A DNA stretch of 64,000 bases from Actinoplanes sp. M2I2. Its GTDB lineage: Bacteria; Actinomycetota; Actinomycetes; Mycobacteriales; Micromonosporaceae. The notes below the pieces were generated by a model. The model saw only the letters and a list, made by a program, of their open reading frames with translations. It was not told the DNA's origin and searched no databases. The stretch spans positions 1 through 64,000 of the forward strand of contig NZ_JALPVJ010000020.1 of NCBI RefSeq assembly GCF_023544445.1, in the 5' to 3' direction. Made by a program: the position numbers and the translations under genes. Shown here piece after piece: positions 51,891-60,910 of the stretch. Each line of letters opens with the position of its first letter. Position 1 is the stretch's first letter.

Positions 51891-52933
51891 ACCTCGACGA
51901 CCTGCCGCTGCGCGCCTACACACCCGTCCCGTCGGTCCGGCGCCCGCAGACCCACGTCGCCCGCGCGTCGGTGCCGGCTGTCGACGTCCACAACCATCTG
52001 GGCCGGTGGCTCGGCGACGGCGACTGGCTCATCCCCGACGTGCCCGCGCTCCTGGATCTCCTGGACGCGGTCGGTGTGGCCACCGTGGTCAACCTCGACG
52101 GACGCTGGGACGCCGAGCTGGACGCCAACCTCGCCCGCTACGACCGGGCGTACCCCGGCCGCTTCGTGACGTTCTGCCACCTCGACTGGACGGCGCTGCA
52201 CCGCCCCGACCCGACCGGCGCGCTGATCGCCCAGCTCGGGCGGGCCCGGGACGCCGGCGCCCGCGGTGTCAAGGTGTGGAAGGACCTCGGCCTGGGCGTC
52301 ACCGACGCCGACGGCGTGCGGGTCCTGCCCGACGACCCCCGGCTGGCCGACGTCTTCGCCGCGGCCGGCGAGCTCGGGCTGCCGGTGCTCATCCACACGG
52401 CCGACCCGCTGGCGTTCTTCGCGCCGCTGGACGTGCGCAACGAGCGTCTCGAGGAGCTGGCGCAGCACCCGGACTGGTGGTTCGGCGCGCCCGGCCACCC
52501 CTCGTTCGACCGGCTGATGCGGGCCCTGGAAGGCGTCGTGGCCGGCGCGCCGGGCACCACGTTCATCGGCGCGCACGTCGGCTGCGCGGCCGAGGACCTC
52601 GGGTGGGTCGACGGCATGCTCCGGCGGTATCCCAACTTCCACATCGACCTGGGCGGGCGGCTGGCCGAGCTGGGTCGCCGCCCGCGGGCCACCCGCCGGC
52701 TGATCCTCGACCACCCGGACCGGGTGCTGTTCGGCTCGGACGCCTTCCCGGCCACGCGGGAGGCGTACGAGGTCTACTGGCGCTTCCTGGAGACCGAGGA
52801 CGAGTGCTTCGCCTACGCCCCCGGCTCGCCCGTGCCGCCGCAGGGCCGCTGGGACATCTCCGCGATCGGTCTGCCGCCGGAGGTCCTGACCCAGGTGTAC
52901 GCGACCAACGCCGACCGGCTCCTGAGCCGGTGA
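51887..52933 (+). CDS. Amidohydrolase (Amidohydro_2-type metal-dependent hydrolase)
   Basis: A 348-residue TIM-barrel metal hydrolase. The metal-binding HNH in VDVHNHLGRW (about residue 35), the lysine in GVKVWKDLG, histidines in VLIHTADP and GAHVGC, and the aspartate in LFGSDAFPA match the family. Substrates range from lactones and carboxylic acids to amides. ATGA overlap with the PfkB gene shows a coupled cassette, GH4-PfkB-amidohydrolase. It might hydrolyse a sugar lactone or an N-acyl sugar derivative, but this is inference. It ends the operon. Confidence 0.87.
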   Translation: MNLDDLPLRAYTPVPSVRRPQTHVARASVPAVDVHNHLGRWLGDGDWLIPDVPALLDLLDAVGVATVVNLDGRWDAELDANLARYDRAYPGRFVTFCHLDWTALHRPDPTGALIAQLGRARDAGARGVKVWKDLGLGVTDADGVRVLPDDPRLADVFAAAGELGLPVLIHTADPLAFFAPLDVRNERLEELAQHPDWWFGAPGHPSFDRLMRALEGVVAGAPGTTFIGAHVGCAAEDLGWVDGMLRRYPNFHIDLGGRLAELGRRPRATRRLILDHPDRVLFGSDAFPATREAYEVYWRFLETEDECFAYAPGSPVPPQGRWDISAIGLPPEVLTQVYATNADRLLSR

Positions 52934-52964
52934 CCGCCTGGCGGGGTTTTCCGGGTTCGATCAG

Positions 52965-52993
52965 CTGAGCGAAAGTCGGTGGCCGTCGCTCAG
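52965..52993 (+). terminator. Hairpin between amidohydrolase and ABC exporter genes
   Basis: CTGAGCGA (52965-52972) and TCGCTCAG (52986-52993) form an 8-bp stem with a 13-base loop, 31 bp after the amidohydrolase stop. It is a probable terminator. Confidence 0.45.
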
Positions 52994-53016
52994 CCCGTCG
53001 ACGTACGGTCTGCGGC

Positions 53017-54816
53017 GTGGCCGGCCGACGTTCTGCTGCACGGTCGCTCCTGCGGTTGTGGCCGCACGTGCGGCCGGTCCGGGTCCGGCTGGTCCTGGCC
53101 GGCGTCCTGGCCATCCTCGCCTCGTGTGCGGCACTGGTCATGCCGCTGGTCCTGAAGTGGCTGGTGGATGGTCCCCTCACCGACGGTGATCCGTCCGGTA
53201 TCTGGCTCGGTGGAGCGGTCCTGGCGTTGCTGGGCGCCGTCGAGGCGGGGATCTTCGGTCTCCGCCGCCGGCTGACCGCGCGGCCGCTCGCCCAGGTCGA
53301 GGCGTCGATGCGGGAAGCGCTGTACCGGCGACTTCAGCGGCTGCCGATCGCCTTCCACGATCGCTGGTCGTCGGGCCAGCTCCTCTCCCGGGGCATCGCG
53401 GATCTCGGCCTGGTGCGGGGCTGGCTGTCGTTTCCGCTCCCGTTCCTGGCGGTCAACGCCGTGACGTTCGTAGCCGCGTGCGCCGTCCTGCTGGCGCAGC
53501 AATGGATGCTGGGGCTGCTACTGCTGGCGCCGGTCGTGCCGCTGATCCTGCTGTCCTCGTGGTTCCAGACACGGCATGCGCCGGCCTCGCGCCGCGCACA
53601 GGACCTGAGCGGGGACCTGACGACGCTGATCGGCGAGTCGATTCTGGGCATCCGGGTGATCAAGGGCTTCGGCCGGCACGACAGTCAGATCAGTGCCTTC
53701 CGGAAACTGGTGTCCGAAACCCGCGGCGTCGAGCTGAGGAAGGCACGTCTGGTCGCGATCCTGTCCGGGATGTTCGTCCTGCTTCCGGAGCTCGCGGTCG
53801 GGGCGACGCTGGCGTCGGGTGTGGTGCAGGTTGCCGACGGGACGCTGTCCGCCGGGACGTTGCTGGCCTTCCTGACGACCGCGCTGGTCCTGCTCCCGGT
53901 GGTGGAATCGACCGGAGCGCTGCTGGCGATGAGCAACCACGCGGCGACCGCGGCCGACCGCTACCACGAGATCATGGACGAGCCCCGGCCGACCCAGGAG
54001 CGCCCACCCGCCGCCGATCCCGGGCCACCATCGGGTCCGGCGGCGCTCGCTTTCGAGAACGTGCGCTTTCGCTATCCGGGTACGTCGCCGGGCGATCCGG
54101 AGGTGCTGCGGGGCGTCGATCTGAGGATCGAAGCCGGCGAGACGATGGCCCTGGTCGGCGCCACGGGCAGCGGCAAGACCACCCTCGCCGGCCTGGTGCC
54201 CCGGTTGTACGAGCCGACGGGAGGACGCATCACGCTCGACGGCCAGGACATCGCCGGCCTGACGCGGTCGCGGCTGCGATCCATGGTTGCCGTCGCCTTC
54301 GAGGACCCCACGCTCTTCTCCGGGTCGGTCCTGGAGAACATCCTGATGGGTGGGGAGGCCGCCACCGAGGCGGACGGGGCCCGAGCCTTGCGAATCGCGC
54401 AGGCCGACGGTTTCGTCGGCCGGCTGCCCTCGGGGGCGCGAACGCAGCTCGGCGAGCGGGGTTCGACCCTCTCCGGTGGGGAACGCCAGCGGCTCGCCCT
54501 GGCCCGGGCTGTCGCCGGCCGCCCGCGTCTGCTGGTTCTCGACGATCCCCTCTCGGCGCTGGACATCCACACCGAGGCCGCGGTGGAGAACGCGTTGCGC
54601 CACGTGCTCGCCACCACGACGGCGCTGATCGTGGCCCACCGGCCGTCGACGGCCCGTCTGGCCGACCGGGTCGCCCTGCTCCGCGACGGACGTGTCGTCG
54701 CTGTGGGCACTCACCAGCAGCTGCTCAGCACCGACTCCGAATACGCCCGGCTCATGTCGGGGATCGAGCCCCCGCCGCGGCGGGGCGGGGCCGGCGAGGG
54801 AGCACCGGCCTCGTGA
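53017..54816 (+). CDS. ABC exporter half-transporter (permease-ATPase fusion) A
   Basis: A 599-residue half-transporter. The transmembrane domain has six helices (about 25-310); the ATPase follows with Walker A GATGSGKT near 380, signature LSGGERQ, and Walker B LLVLDDPLSALD. In Walker B the residue after the aspartates is proline rather than the catalytic glutamate (DDP versus DE), as in the degenerate half of heterodimeric exporters. GTG at 53017 lacks a good ribosome site; TACGGT at about 53003-53008 may be a -10 of a leaderless transcript. It overlaps the partner gene by four bases. Confidence 0.88.
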   Translation: MAGRRSAARSLLRLWPHVRPVRVRLVLAGVLAILASCAALVMPLVLKWLVDGPLTDGDPSGIWLGGAVLALLGAVEAGIFGLRRRLTARPLAQVEASMREALYRRLQRLPIAFHDRWSSGQLLSRGIADLGLVRGWLSFPLPFLAVNAVTFVAACAVLLAQQWMLGLLLLAPVVPLILLSSWFQTRHAPASRRAQDLSGDLTTLIGESILGIRVIKGFGRHDSQISAFRKLVSETRGVELRKARLVAILSGMFVLLPELAVGATLASGVVQVADGTLSAGTLLAFLTTALVLLPVVESTGALLAMSNHAATAADRYHEIMDEPRPTQERPPAADPGPPSGPAALAFENVRFRYPGTSPGDPEVLRGVDLRIEAGETMALVGATGSGKTTLAGLVPRLYEPTGGRITLDGQDIAGLTRSRLRSMVAVAFEDPTLFSGSVLENILMGGEAATEADGARALRIAQADGFVGRLPSGARTQLGERGSTLSGGERQRLALARAVAGRPRLLVLDDPLSALDIHTEAAVENALRHVLATTTALIVAHRPSTARLADRVALLRDGRVVAVGTHQQLLSTDSEYARLMSGIEPPPRRGGAGEGAPAS

Positions 54817-56591
54817 CGGAGCTGCCACCCGTACGCGGGAACGCGTCACGTGCTCTGCTGGCCTCTCTCGTGCGGCCGCACCGCCGCCGGGTGGTGGCGA
54901 CCGGTCTGCTGTTGTTCCTCCAGCGTGCGATCTCGCAAAGCGGCCCCCTGCTGGTCGCCTTCGCGATCGATCGGGCGGTTCCAGCCCTTCGGGTGCACGA
55001 CCGTGGCCCGCTCCTGGCGGTCTGCCTCGGGTACCTGCTGTTCGCGGTGGCCTCAGGAGGGCTGCAGTACTCCTTCGTCCGCGCCTCGGCCCGGGTCGGC
55101 CAAGACGTGATCGCCGATCTGACCGTCCGGATCTTCACCCATGCGCAGGCTCTGAGCGTCGACTTCCACGAGCGGTACACCTCGGGCCGGTTGACCTCCC
55201 GAGCCACCAGCGACGTTCAGGCGTTGCGCAACCTGCTCGCCAACGGCCTGCAGGACATCGTCGGAGCGTTCCTGACCACCGTGTACATCTCCGCCATCCT
55301 GCTCTACCTGGACTGGCCGCTGGGGTTGGCGGCCATCGCGGTCGGCGGGCCCCTGTACCTGACCGTCCGCGCGTTCCGGCGCCGGGCGTACCGGGTCTAC
55401 AGCGAGCGGTCGAGCGCGACGGCCGCCGTCACGGCGAAGTACGCGGAGACGTTCGCCGGCATCCGTGCCGTGCAGTCGTTCCGGCTGGAGACGTCCAACG
55501 ACCGGTCCTTCGTCCGGCTCGACCAGCGGCACGCCCGCGTCAACGGTGACGCCGAGCTGGTGATGGCGCGGTATGTGACCTCGTCGCGGCTGGTGGCCAA
55601 CCTCGGCATCGCCGTACTGGTCACGTGGGGCGCCTTCCGGGTCGCCGCCGACGGCCTGGAGCTGGGCGTGTTCGCCGCCGTCGTGCTCTACCTGCGCCGC
55701 CTGTACGACGACCCCCTGAAACTGGGCGGCGTCCTGGACGCCTACCAGTCGGCCCTCGCGTCCCTGGAGAAGATCGCGGCTCTGCTGGCCCAGCGGTCCA
55801 CCGTCGGTGAACCAGACCGGCCCCGGCCGCTGCCGGCCGGCACCGCCCGGCATCCGGGCCGGACCGTCGTCTTCGAGCAGGTCGCCTTCGCGTACCCCAC
55901 CGGCGTCGAAGTCCTGCCACGATTCGACCTGACCCTGGTCTCCGGACAGACCGTAGCCGTCGTCGGCGCCACCGGCGCGGGCAAGACCACCCTCGCCAAG
56001 CTGCTGGCCCGCTTCCACGACCCCACCCACGGCCGGGTTCTCCTCGACGGCGTCGACCTGCGCCACCTCGCCACGGCCGATCTGCGGCGCGCCGTGGTGA
56101 TGGTCACGCAGGAGGCCTTCCTGTTCTCCGGCACCATCGCCGAGAACATCGCGCTGGGCCGGCCCGGCGCCGGCCGCGCGGAGGTCGAGCAGGCGGCTCG
56201 AACCGTCGGTGCGCACGAGTTCATCAGCCGGCTGCCCGACGGGTACGACACCCGGATCCAGGCCGGTGGGCACCGGATCTCCGCCGGACAGCGGCAGTTG
56301 GTGGCGCTGGCCCGCGTCCTGCCGGCCGACCCGGCCGTGGTGATTCTCGATGAGGCCACCCCTTCCCTGGACCTCCCCGGCGAGAGACTGGTCCGGCAGG
56401 CGATGAGGACCGTGCTGCGGGGACGAACCGCCCTGGTCGTCGCACACCGTCTGTCCACGGTGTCCATCGCGGACCGGGTCCTGATGATGGCCGGTGGGCG
56501 CATCGTCGAAGACGGCCCGCCCGGCGAGCTCATCAACAATCGGGGCCGGTTCGCCGAGCTGCACACGGCCTGGCGGGACAGCGGGACCTGA
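54813..56591 (+). CDS. ABC exporter half-transporter (permease-ATPase fusion) B
   Basis: A 592-residue half-transporter with six helices (about 25-310), Walker A GATGAGKT near 385, signature ISAGQRQ and Walker B VVILDEATPSLD with the catalytic glutamate intact. GTG at 54813 overlaps the stop of half A (GTGA), so equal amounts are made. The pair matches asymmetric bacterial exporters of lipids, peptides or drugs, with only this half providing full ATP hydrolysis. The substrate is unknown and no sugar operon seems to include it. Confidence 0.9.
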   Translation: MTELPPVRGNASRALLASLVRPHRRRVVATGLLLFLQRAISQSGPLLVAFAIDRAVPALRVHDRGPLLAVCLGYLLFAVASGGLQYSFVRASARVGQDVIADLTVRIFTHAQALSVDFHERYTSGRLTSRATSDVQALRNLLANGLQDIVGAFLTTVYISAILLYLDWPLGLAAIAVGGPLYLTVRAFRRRAYRVYSERSSATAAVTAKYAETFAGIRAVQSFRLETSNDRSFVRLDQRHARVNGDAELVMARYVTSSRLVANLGIAVLVTWGAFRVAADGLELGVFAAVVLYLRRLYDDPLKLGGVLDAYQSALASLEKIAALLAQRSTVGEPDRPRPLPAGTARHPGRTVVFEQVAFAYPTGVEVLPRFDLTLVSGQTVAVVGATGAGKTTLAKLLARFHDPTHGRVLLDGVDLRHLATADLRRAVVMVTQEAFLFSGTIAENIALGRPGAGRAEVEQAARTVGAHEFISRLPDGYDTRIQAGGHRISAGQRQLVALARVLPADPAVVILDEATPSLDLPGERLVRQAMRTVLRGRTALVVAHRLSTVSIADRVLMMAGGRIVEDGPPGELINNRGRFAELHTAWRDSGT

Positions 56592-56676
56592 CCGCCACCG
56601 GGATGCAGCACCCGCCCCGGCAAAGCTCGGTTGACCGGTACCCGGGGCCGGTGCAGAGTCGTGCGGTGCGGGAAAG

Positions 56677-57318
56677 ATGAGAGGTCGCTGCCGGCGTGGC
56701 TGGCGGCGCGACTGGGCGACCGGATCAGGGGTGCCGGCCGGCCTGGAGTCGGTCGTCCCCGGATCGAGCAGCTGGCCCGCCGCGCCGTCGGCCGCCTTTC
56801 TGCGCAGCGCCGGGGCCGCGATCGCCCGGGTGCACGCGGTCGGCCTGGGACCGCGACCGGGGCTGCCGATGCGGGCGCGGCCCATCGCGGTGGACGACTT
56901 CGCCCGGGAGCGCCGGATCGGGGCGATGCCGACCACCGATCTGCTCCGCCGTGCCGACGAGCGGGTCCAGGCGATCACGCCGCCCACCGGTCCGGCCGTC
57001 CTGGTCCACGGCGATGTGTGGCCCGGCAACACGATGGCCGGCGGCGACCGGGTGCACGCGCTGATCGACTGGAAAACCGCCGGCGTCGGCGATCCCGGCG
57101 TGGACCTCGGCGAGCTGCGCAAGCAGGTCGCAATGATCTACAGCCCGGACGCCCCGGCCCACGTGCTCGACGGCTGGGAGCGGGCCACCGGCACGAGGGC
57201 CGGCGCCGTCGCCTACTGGGACGCGGTGGCCGCGCTCAACACACCCACCGGCTCCTACAACCCGCAGGCGGCGCAACGGCGCGACGACTTCCTCCGGGCG
57301 GCAGTCTCGCGGTTGTGA
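56677..57318 (+). pseudogene. Aminoglycoside phosphotransferase-like gene lacking its N-lobe
   Basis: A 213-residue frame whose last ~160 residues are the C-lobe of an APH-fold kinase. AAIARVHAVG begins it, LVHGDVWPGN carries the catalytic aspartate and asparagine, and LIDWKTAGVGDPGVDLG is the metal-binding DxD-like segment. The first ~45 residues are arginine/tryptophan-rich and do not resemble the nucleotide-binding N-lobe, which needs ~100 residues. The gene is therefore probably a 5'-deleted remnant. An intact protein would phosphorylate a small molecule such as an aminoglycoside or homoserine-like substrate. Confidence 0.65.
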
Positions 57319-57375
57319 CGGCGCCGGGTCGAAACGGCACGCGGCCGCGCGGCCGGGCTCGACGGCGCCACGGTC

Positions 57376-57714
57376 GTGCAGTACCTGGCGGAGACGGCGA
57401 CGACTGTGAACACCGTCTGCCGCTCCGAACGCGCCGGCCGGATCGTGCAGACCCGGCACGGCGACGCCATGCTGCTGACGGACTTCCTCACCACCCGCGT
57501 GGTCGAGCTGGCCGTCCACGGTCTCGACGTCGCCGACGCCCTGGGAATGCAGCCATGGCTGACGGCACCGGCCGCGCACCATCTGCAGGGGCTGCTCTTC
57601 GGTACCGACTGGCAATCGGCTGTCAGCACGCTCGGCTGGGATCCGGTGACACTGTTGCGCAAGGCCGGCGGCCGTGCGCCGGTCACCCCTGAGGAGACGG
57701 CACCGCGCCCTTGA
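57376..57714 (+). pseudogene. C-terminal remnant of a mycothiol-dependent maleylpyruvate isomerase-like gene
   Basis: A 112-residue frame starting VQYLAETATTVNTVC. It contains DFLTTRVVELAVHGLDVADALG, the conserved central helix of DinB/maleylpyruvate isomerase-like proteins that bind mycothiol or a metal, with one of the expected histidines. The first ~100 residues of this family, including further metal ligands, are missing. It lies 57 bp after another truncated gene, so this stretch looks like a scar of deletion or rearrangement. Confidence 0.6.
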
Positions 57715-57831
57715 CCGCTCATCTCGTGAGGTCGAACCGATCCTGCGCGCCTCGGCCCGCCCTGCCTGGAAGTTGCAGCAAACCCGTACGGTCGGTGCAT
57801 CAATCGGCGACATAGATGGGGAACTCTGGGC

Positions 57832-58074
57832 GTGAAGAAGGCTCTGTGGATCATCGGCTTCGTCATCGGCCTCTACTTCGTCGTACGAGCAGCGGTCGAA
57901 CCGTTCGTCATCGATCCGTCTGACCCAGCCAGCTACGCCAAGGACTGGGGCGGTCCGAGTCTGGCCGGTGTCCTTGCTGTTCATTGCGTCCCCGGAGTCG
58001 TGGCACTCGCCATCATGATCGCGACGGTTCACCGAAGGCGCTCACGGAAGCACGTACGGTCCGCGCGACCGTAA
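57832..58074 (+). CDS. Small two-helix membrane protein
   Basis: An 80-residue protein with hydrophobic segments at about 4-22 and 46-64, the conserved-looking PFVIDPSDPASY and DWGGPSLAGVLAVHC between them, and a basic C-terminus. GTG at 57832 has a GGGGAACTCTGGG leader. I recall similar small proteins in Micromonosporaceae, without a known function. It is flanked by remnants upstream and the aldolase operon converging downstream. Confidence 0.65.
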   Translation: MKKALWIIGFVIGLYFVVRAAVEPFVIDPSDPASYAKDWGGPSLAGVLAVHCVPGVVALAIMIATVHRRRSRKHVRSARP

Positions 58075-58195
58075 CCTCCATCCGCTCAGCCTGCGGACAA
58101 CGCCCTAATCCTGGGCCGGCATCGCGCGACCGACGATGCGGACGGGAGCCGGGCTCGCCTACGCTCCTACCCGCGTTCGAGGTTGAACGGCAAGC

Positions 58196-59029
58196 TCAGA
58201 CCAGCACGTCGGTCAGCAGCCGGGTCACCTCGCGGCCCAGCGCCGTCCGGCCGGTCGCCCCGTACTTTCGCGGGTCGGCTGTGTGTCGCTCGCGGGTCAG
58301 ATGGTCGCGCACTGCCTCGGTGAAGACCCGGTTCAGGTGTGTCGCCAGGTTGATTTTGGTCATGCCCCGCCGGGCCGCCGCGGTGAGCGTGGCATCGGGG
58401 ACACCCGACGAACCGTGCAGCACCAGCGGAACCGGGACCACGGCGTGCAGGTCGGCGATGAGCTCCAGGTCGAGGACGGCGTCGCGGGTCAGCATGGCGT
58501 GGGAGCTGCCGACCGCCACGGCCAGCGCGTCCACGGCGGTGGACTCCACATAGGCGGCTGCCTCGTCGGGGCGGGTGCGGGCGCCCGGCGCGTGCACGCC
58601 GTCCTTGCCGCCGATCTCGCCCAGCTCGGCCTCCACCCAGACGCCGCGGTCGTGGCACCAGCCGGCGACCTGACGGGTGGCGGCCACGTTGTCGTCGTGG
58701 CCGAGGGCGGACGCGTCGTACATGACCGAGCCGAAACCCAGCTCGACCGCCTCGCGGACCAGCTCGGCCGTGGTGGCGTGGTCGAGGTGGACGGCGACCG
58801 GCACGGCGGCCGCCCGCGCCACGGCCAGGGCGGCCGCGCCGATCGGGGCCAGCGCGCCGTGGTAGCGGGCGCAGTTCTCGCTGATCTGCAGGACGACCGG
58901 GGCCCCGGCCTGTTCCGCGCCGGCGACGATGGCCTCGGCGTGTTCGAGCTGCACGACGTTGAAGGCGCCGACCGGACGGCGATCGGCGGCCGCGGGCGTG
59001 ACGATGTCAGCGATGCGCACCAGGGGCAT
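58196..59029 (-). CDS. Class II fructose/tagatose-bisphosphate aldolase
   Basis: A 277-residue zinc-dependent aldolase. VPVAVHLDHAT has the zinc-binding histidine and catalytic aspartate, GFGSVMYDAS is a signature, AELGEIGGKDG and VLHGSSG hold further zinc and phosphate ligands, and MTKINLATHLN completes the set. It cleaves a ketohexose bisphosphate (tagatose or fructose type) to triose phosphates. ATG at 59029. It is the last gene of the DeoR-linked operon, nine bases after the kinase stop. Confidence 0.92.
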   Translation of the reverse strand: MPLVRIADIVTPAAADRRPVGAFNVVQLEHAEAIVAGAEQAGAPVVLQISENCARYHGALAPIGAAALAVARAAAVPVAVHLDHATTAELVREAVELGFGSVMYDASALGHDDNVAATRQVAGWCHDRGVWVEAELGEIGGKDGVHAPGARTRPDEAAAYVESTAVDALAVAVGSSHAMLTRDAVLDLELIADLHAVVPVPLVLHGSSGVPDATLTAAARRGMTKINLATHLNRVFTEAVRDHLTRERHTADPRKYGATGRTALGREVTRLLTDVLV

Positions 59030-59038
59030 GACAGTCCT

Positions 59039-59932
59039 TCACAGGGGTCGCAGCCGGATGTGGGGGAGCAGCGAGCGGTACGTGTCGGGCTCGAACGCGC
59101 CGGCGACCTCGGACCGCACCGCCGCGGCGGACAGCGCGACGCCGTGCCGCAGCCGGGCCGGCCAGCTCCAGCCGTGCGCCAGCCCGCGGGCCAGGGCGGC
59201 CACCAGGGCGTCGCCGGCGCCGGTCGGGTTGCCGCTGATCCGCGGTGGGGTGGCGGTCCAGTCGCCGTCGGGGGTCAGCGCCAGCAGGTCGTCCGCGCCG
59301 CGGGACAGCACGACGGCGCCCGGACCGGCCGCGCGGACCTCGGCCGCCGTGCGCCCGAGCCGGGCCAGCTCACCGGCGTTGGGTTTGACGATGTCGGGCC
59401 GCCCGGCCAGCCCGTGACCGAGAGCTTCGCCGTCGGCGTCCAGGATGACCCGGGTTCCGCCGCTGTGGCAGGCGTCGGCCAGGATCCGGTACGCGTCGGG
59501 CGGCACGCCGGGCGGCAGGCTCCCGGACAGCACGGCGACGCTCGCCCCCGTACGGTCCAGCAGGTCCTCGAAGTCGCTGCGGAACCTTCGCCACTCGGCC
59601 GCGGTGATCTGGGGCCCCGGCTCGTTGAGCAGGGTCGTGCGGCCGCCCTCGGCCAGGGTCACCGTCCGCCGCGACTCGCCACCGATGGGAGTGAAGGCGA
59701 CGTTGATCCCGGTGCGCCGCAACCGACTCCGGACGATGTCACCGGTGCGGCCGCCGAGCAGCCCGCACCCCAGGACCGGTTCGCCCAGCGCGTGCAGCAC
59801 GCGGGCCACGTTGAGGCCCTTGCCGCCCGGGTGCTCGTGCACCTGACCGACCCGGTTGGTGTCGCCCAGGTCGAGACGGGTCACCCCGTACGTGATGTCG
59901 AGCGCCGCGTTGAGCGTGACGGTGACGATCAC
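59039..59932 (-). CDS. 1-phosphofructokinase/tagatose-6-phosphate kinase family hexose kinase
   Basis: A 297-residue PfkB kinase of the LacC/FruK branch. TLNAALDITYGV at the start, GGKGLNVARVL (about residues 37-47) and the catalytic NPTGAGDALVAAL (about 240-252) are present. It phosphorylates a ketohexose phosphate. GTG at 59932 lies two bases after the SIS gene stop, so the two are coupled. With the aldolase, the most natural role is tagatose-6-phosphate to tagatose-1,6-bisphosphate, though fructose-1-phosphate cannot be excluded. Confidence 0.9.
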   Translation of the reverse strand: MIVTVTLNAALDITYGVTRLDLGDTNRVGQVHEHPGGKGLNVARVLHALGEPVLGCGLLGGRTGDIVRSRLRRTGINVAFTPIGGESRRTVTLAEGGRTTLLNEPGPQITAAEWRRFRSDFEDLLDRTGASVAVLSGSLPPGVPPDAYRILADACHSGGTRVILDADGEALGHGLAGRPDIVKPNAGELARLGRTAAEVRAAGPGAVVLSRGADDLLALTPDGDWTATPPRISGNPTGAGDALVAALARGLAHGWSWPARLRHGVALSAAAVRSEVAGAFEPDTYRSLLPHIRLRPL

Positions 59933-59934
59933 GG

Positions 59935-60816
59935 TCAGTCCGGCAGGATGACCGAGCGGGTCAGGTGACGTGGCTGGTCCGGATCCAGTCCGCGCCGGAG
60001 CGCCACGGCCACCGCGAGCCGTTGTGCCCGGATCAGATCGGCCAGCGGGTCGAGGTCGCTGGTGACGAACGTGGCCCCGGTCGCGCGGACCTGCTCGGCC
60101 AGGCCGGCCGGGGCCGGGCCGAACATCCACACCACCCGGCCGGGCGCGGCGATGCTGATCGGCCCGTGCCGGTACTCCATCGCCGGGTACGCCTCGGTCC
60201 ACGCGCCGGCCGCCTCGCGCATCTTCAGCGCCGCCTCCTGGGCCAGCCCGTACGTCCAGCCGCTGCCCAGGAAGGTGACCTGCTCGGCCGCCACCACCTC
60301 GTCGCCGAGCGGCTCGGTCAGCGCCCGCTCCGCGTCGGCCACGGCGGCCGCGGTGTCCAGGCCCAGGGCGGCGCGGAGCAGGATGAGCTGGGTGGTGGCG
60401 AACCGGGTCTGGACGACGGAGGCCTCATCGGCGTACCCGAGCACGATCACGCTGTCGGCGGCCCGCGTGACGGGGCTGGTCCCGTCGGCCGTGACGACGG
60501 TGGTCGGCGTCCGGCCGCGCAGCCGGGCCAGCAGGTCGAGGACTTCGGTCGTGGTGCCGGAGCGGCTCAGCACGAGCACCCGGTCGTGGTCGCGGGTGGC
60601 CGGGAACTCCGAGGCCGCGTACGCGTCGGTCGGGCCCTGGCCGGTCGTCTCGCGCAGGGACGCGTACGCCTGGGCCATGAACCACGACGTGCCGCAACCG
60701 GCCACCGCGACCCGTTCCCCGGGTTGCGGCAGCCCGGCCGCGCCGGCGTCGGAGGTCACACGACGCCAGCAGTCCGGCTGACTGGCGATCTCGCGTTCGG
60801 TGTGGGACCCGGCCAT
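59935..60816 (-). CDS. SIS domain sugar-phosphate isomerase/deaminase (AgaS-like)
   Basis: A 293-residue protein with two SIS domains. VAVAGCGTSWFMAQAYASL and VLVLSRSGTTTEVLDLL mark the first, LGSGWTYGLAQEAALKMREA and YRHGPIS the second. Such proteins isomerise or deaminate aminosugar phosphates; AgaS converts galactosamine-6-phosphate to tagatose-6-phosphate. ATG at 60816 is supported by GGAGGCATC. It heads the operon, divergent from the DeoR gene. A glucosamine-type deaminase role is the alternative. Confidence 0.87.
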   Translation of the reverse strand: MAGSHTEREIASQPDCWRRVTSDAGAAGLPQPGERVAVAGCGTSWFMAQAYASLRETTGQGPTDAYAASEFPATRDHDRVLVLSRSGTTTEVLDLLARLRGRTPTTVVTADGTSPVTRAADSVIVLGYADEASVVQTRFATTQLILLRAALGLDTAAAVADAERALTEPLGDEVVAAEQVTFLGSGWTYGLAQEAALKMREAAGAWTEAYPAMEYRHGPISIAAPGRVVWMFGPAPAGLAEQVRATGATFVTSDLDPLADLIRAQRLAVAVALRRGLDPDQPRHLTRSVILPD

Positions 60817-60910
60817 GATGCCTCCTGCAACTTGTCGCAAGAAAAAGACCCTGATGTTGCAGATTAGATCACTGATTTGCATCTGACGCGAGAGCTGAGA
60901 TGCTGGCCGC
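60817..60910. promoter_or_regulatory. Divergent promoter/operator region for the DeoR regulon
   Basis: The 94-bp gap is A/T-rich for this genome. TTGCA occurs as direct repeats at 60857-60861 and 60877-60881, 20 bp apart (two helical turns), with TGCAA at 60826-60830 nearer the SIS gene. On the minus strand TAATCT (in GATCTAATCTGC) is a -10 candidate. These repeats are the likely DeoR binding sites controlling both directions. Confidence 0.5.

Noticed and set aside
53017..56591. ABC exporter as part of the sugar operons
   Set aside because: Its architecture is an exporter, it follows a terminator-like hairpin, and it has no overlap with the sugar genes.
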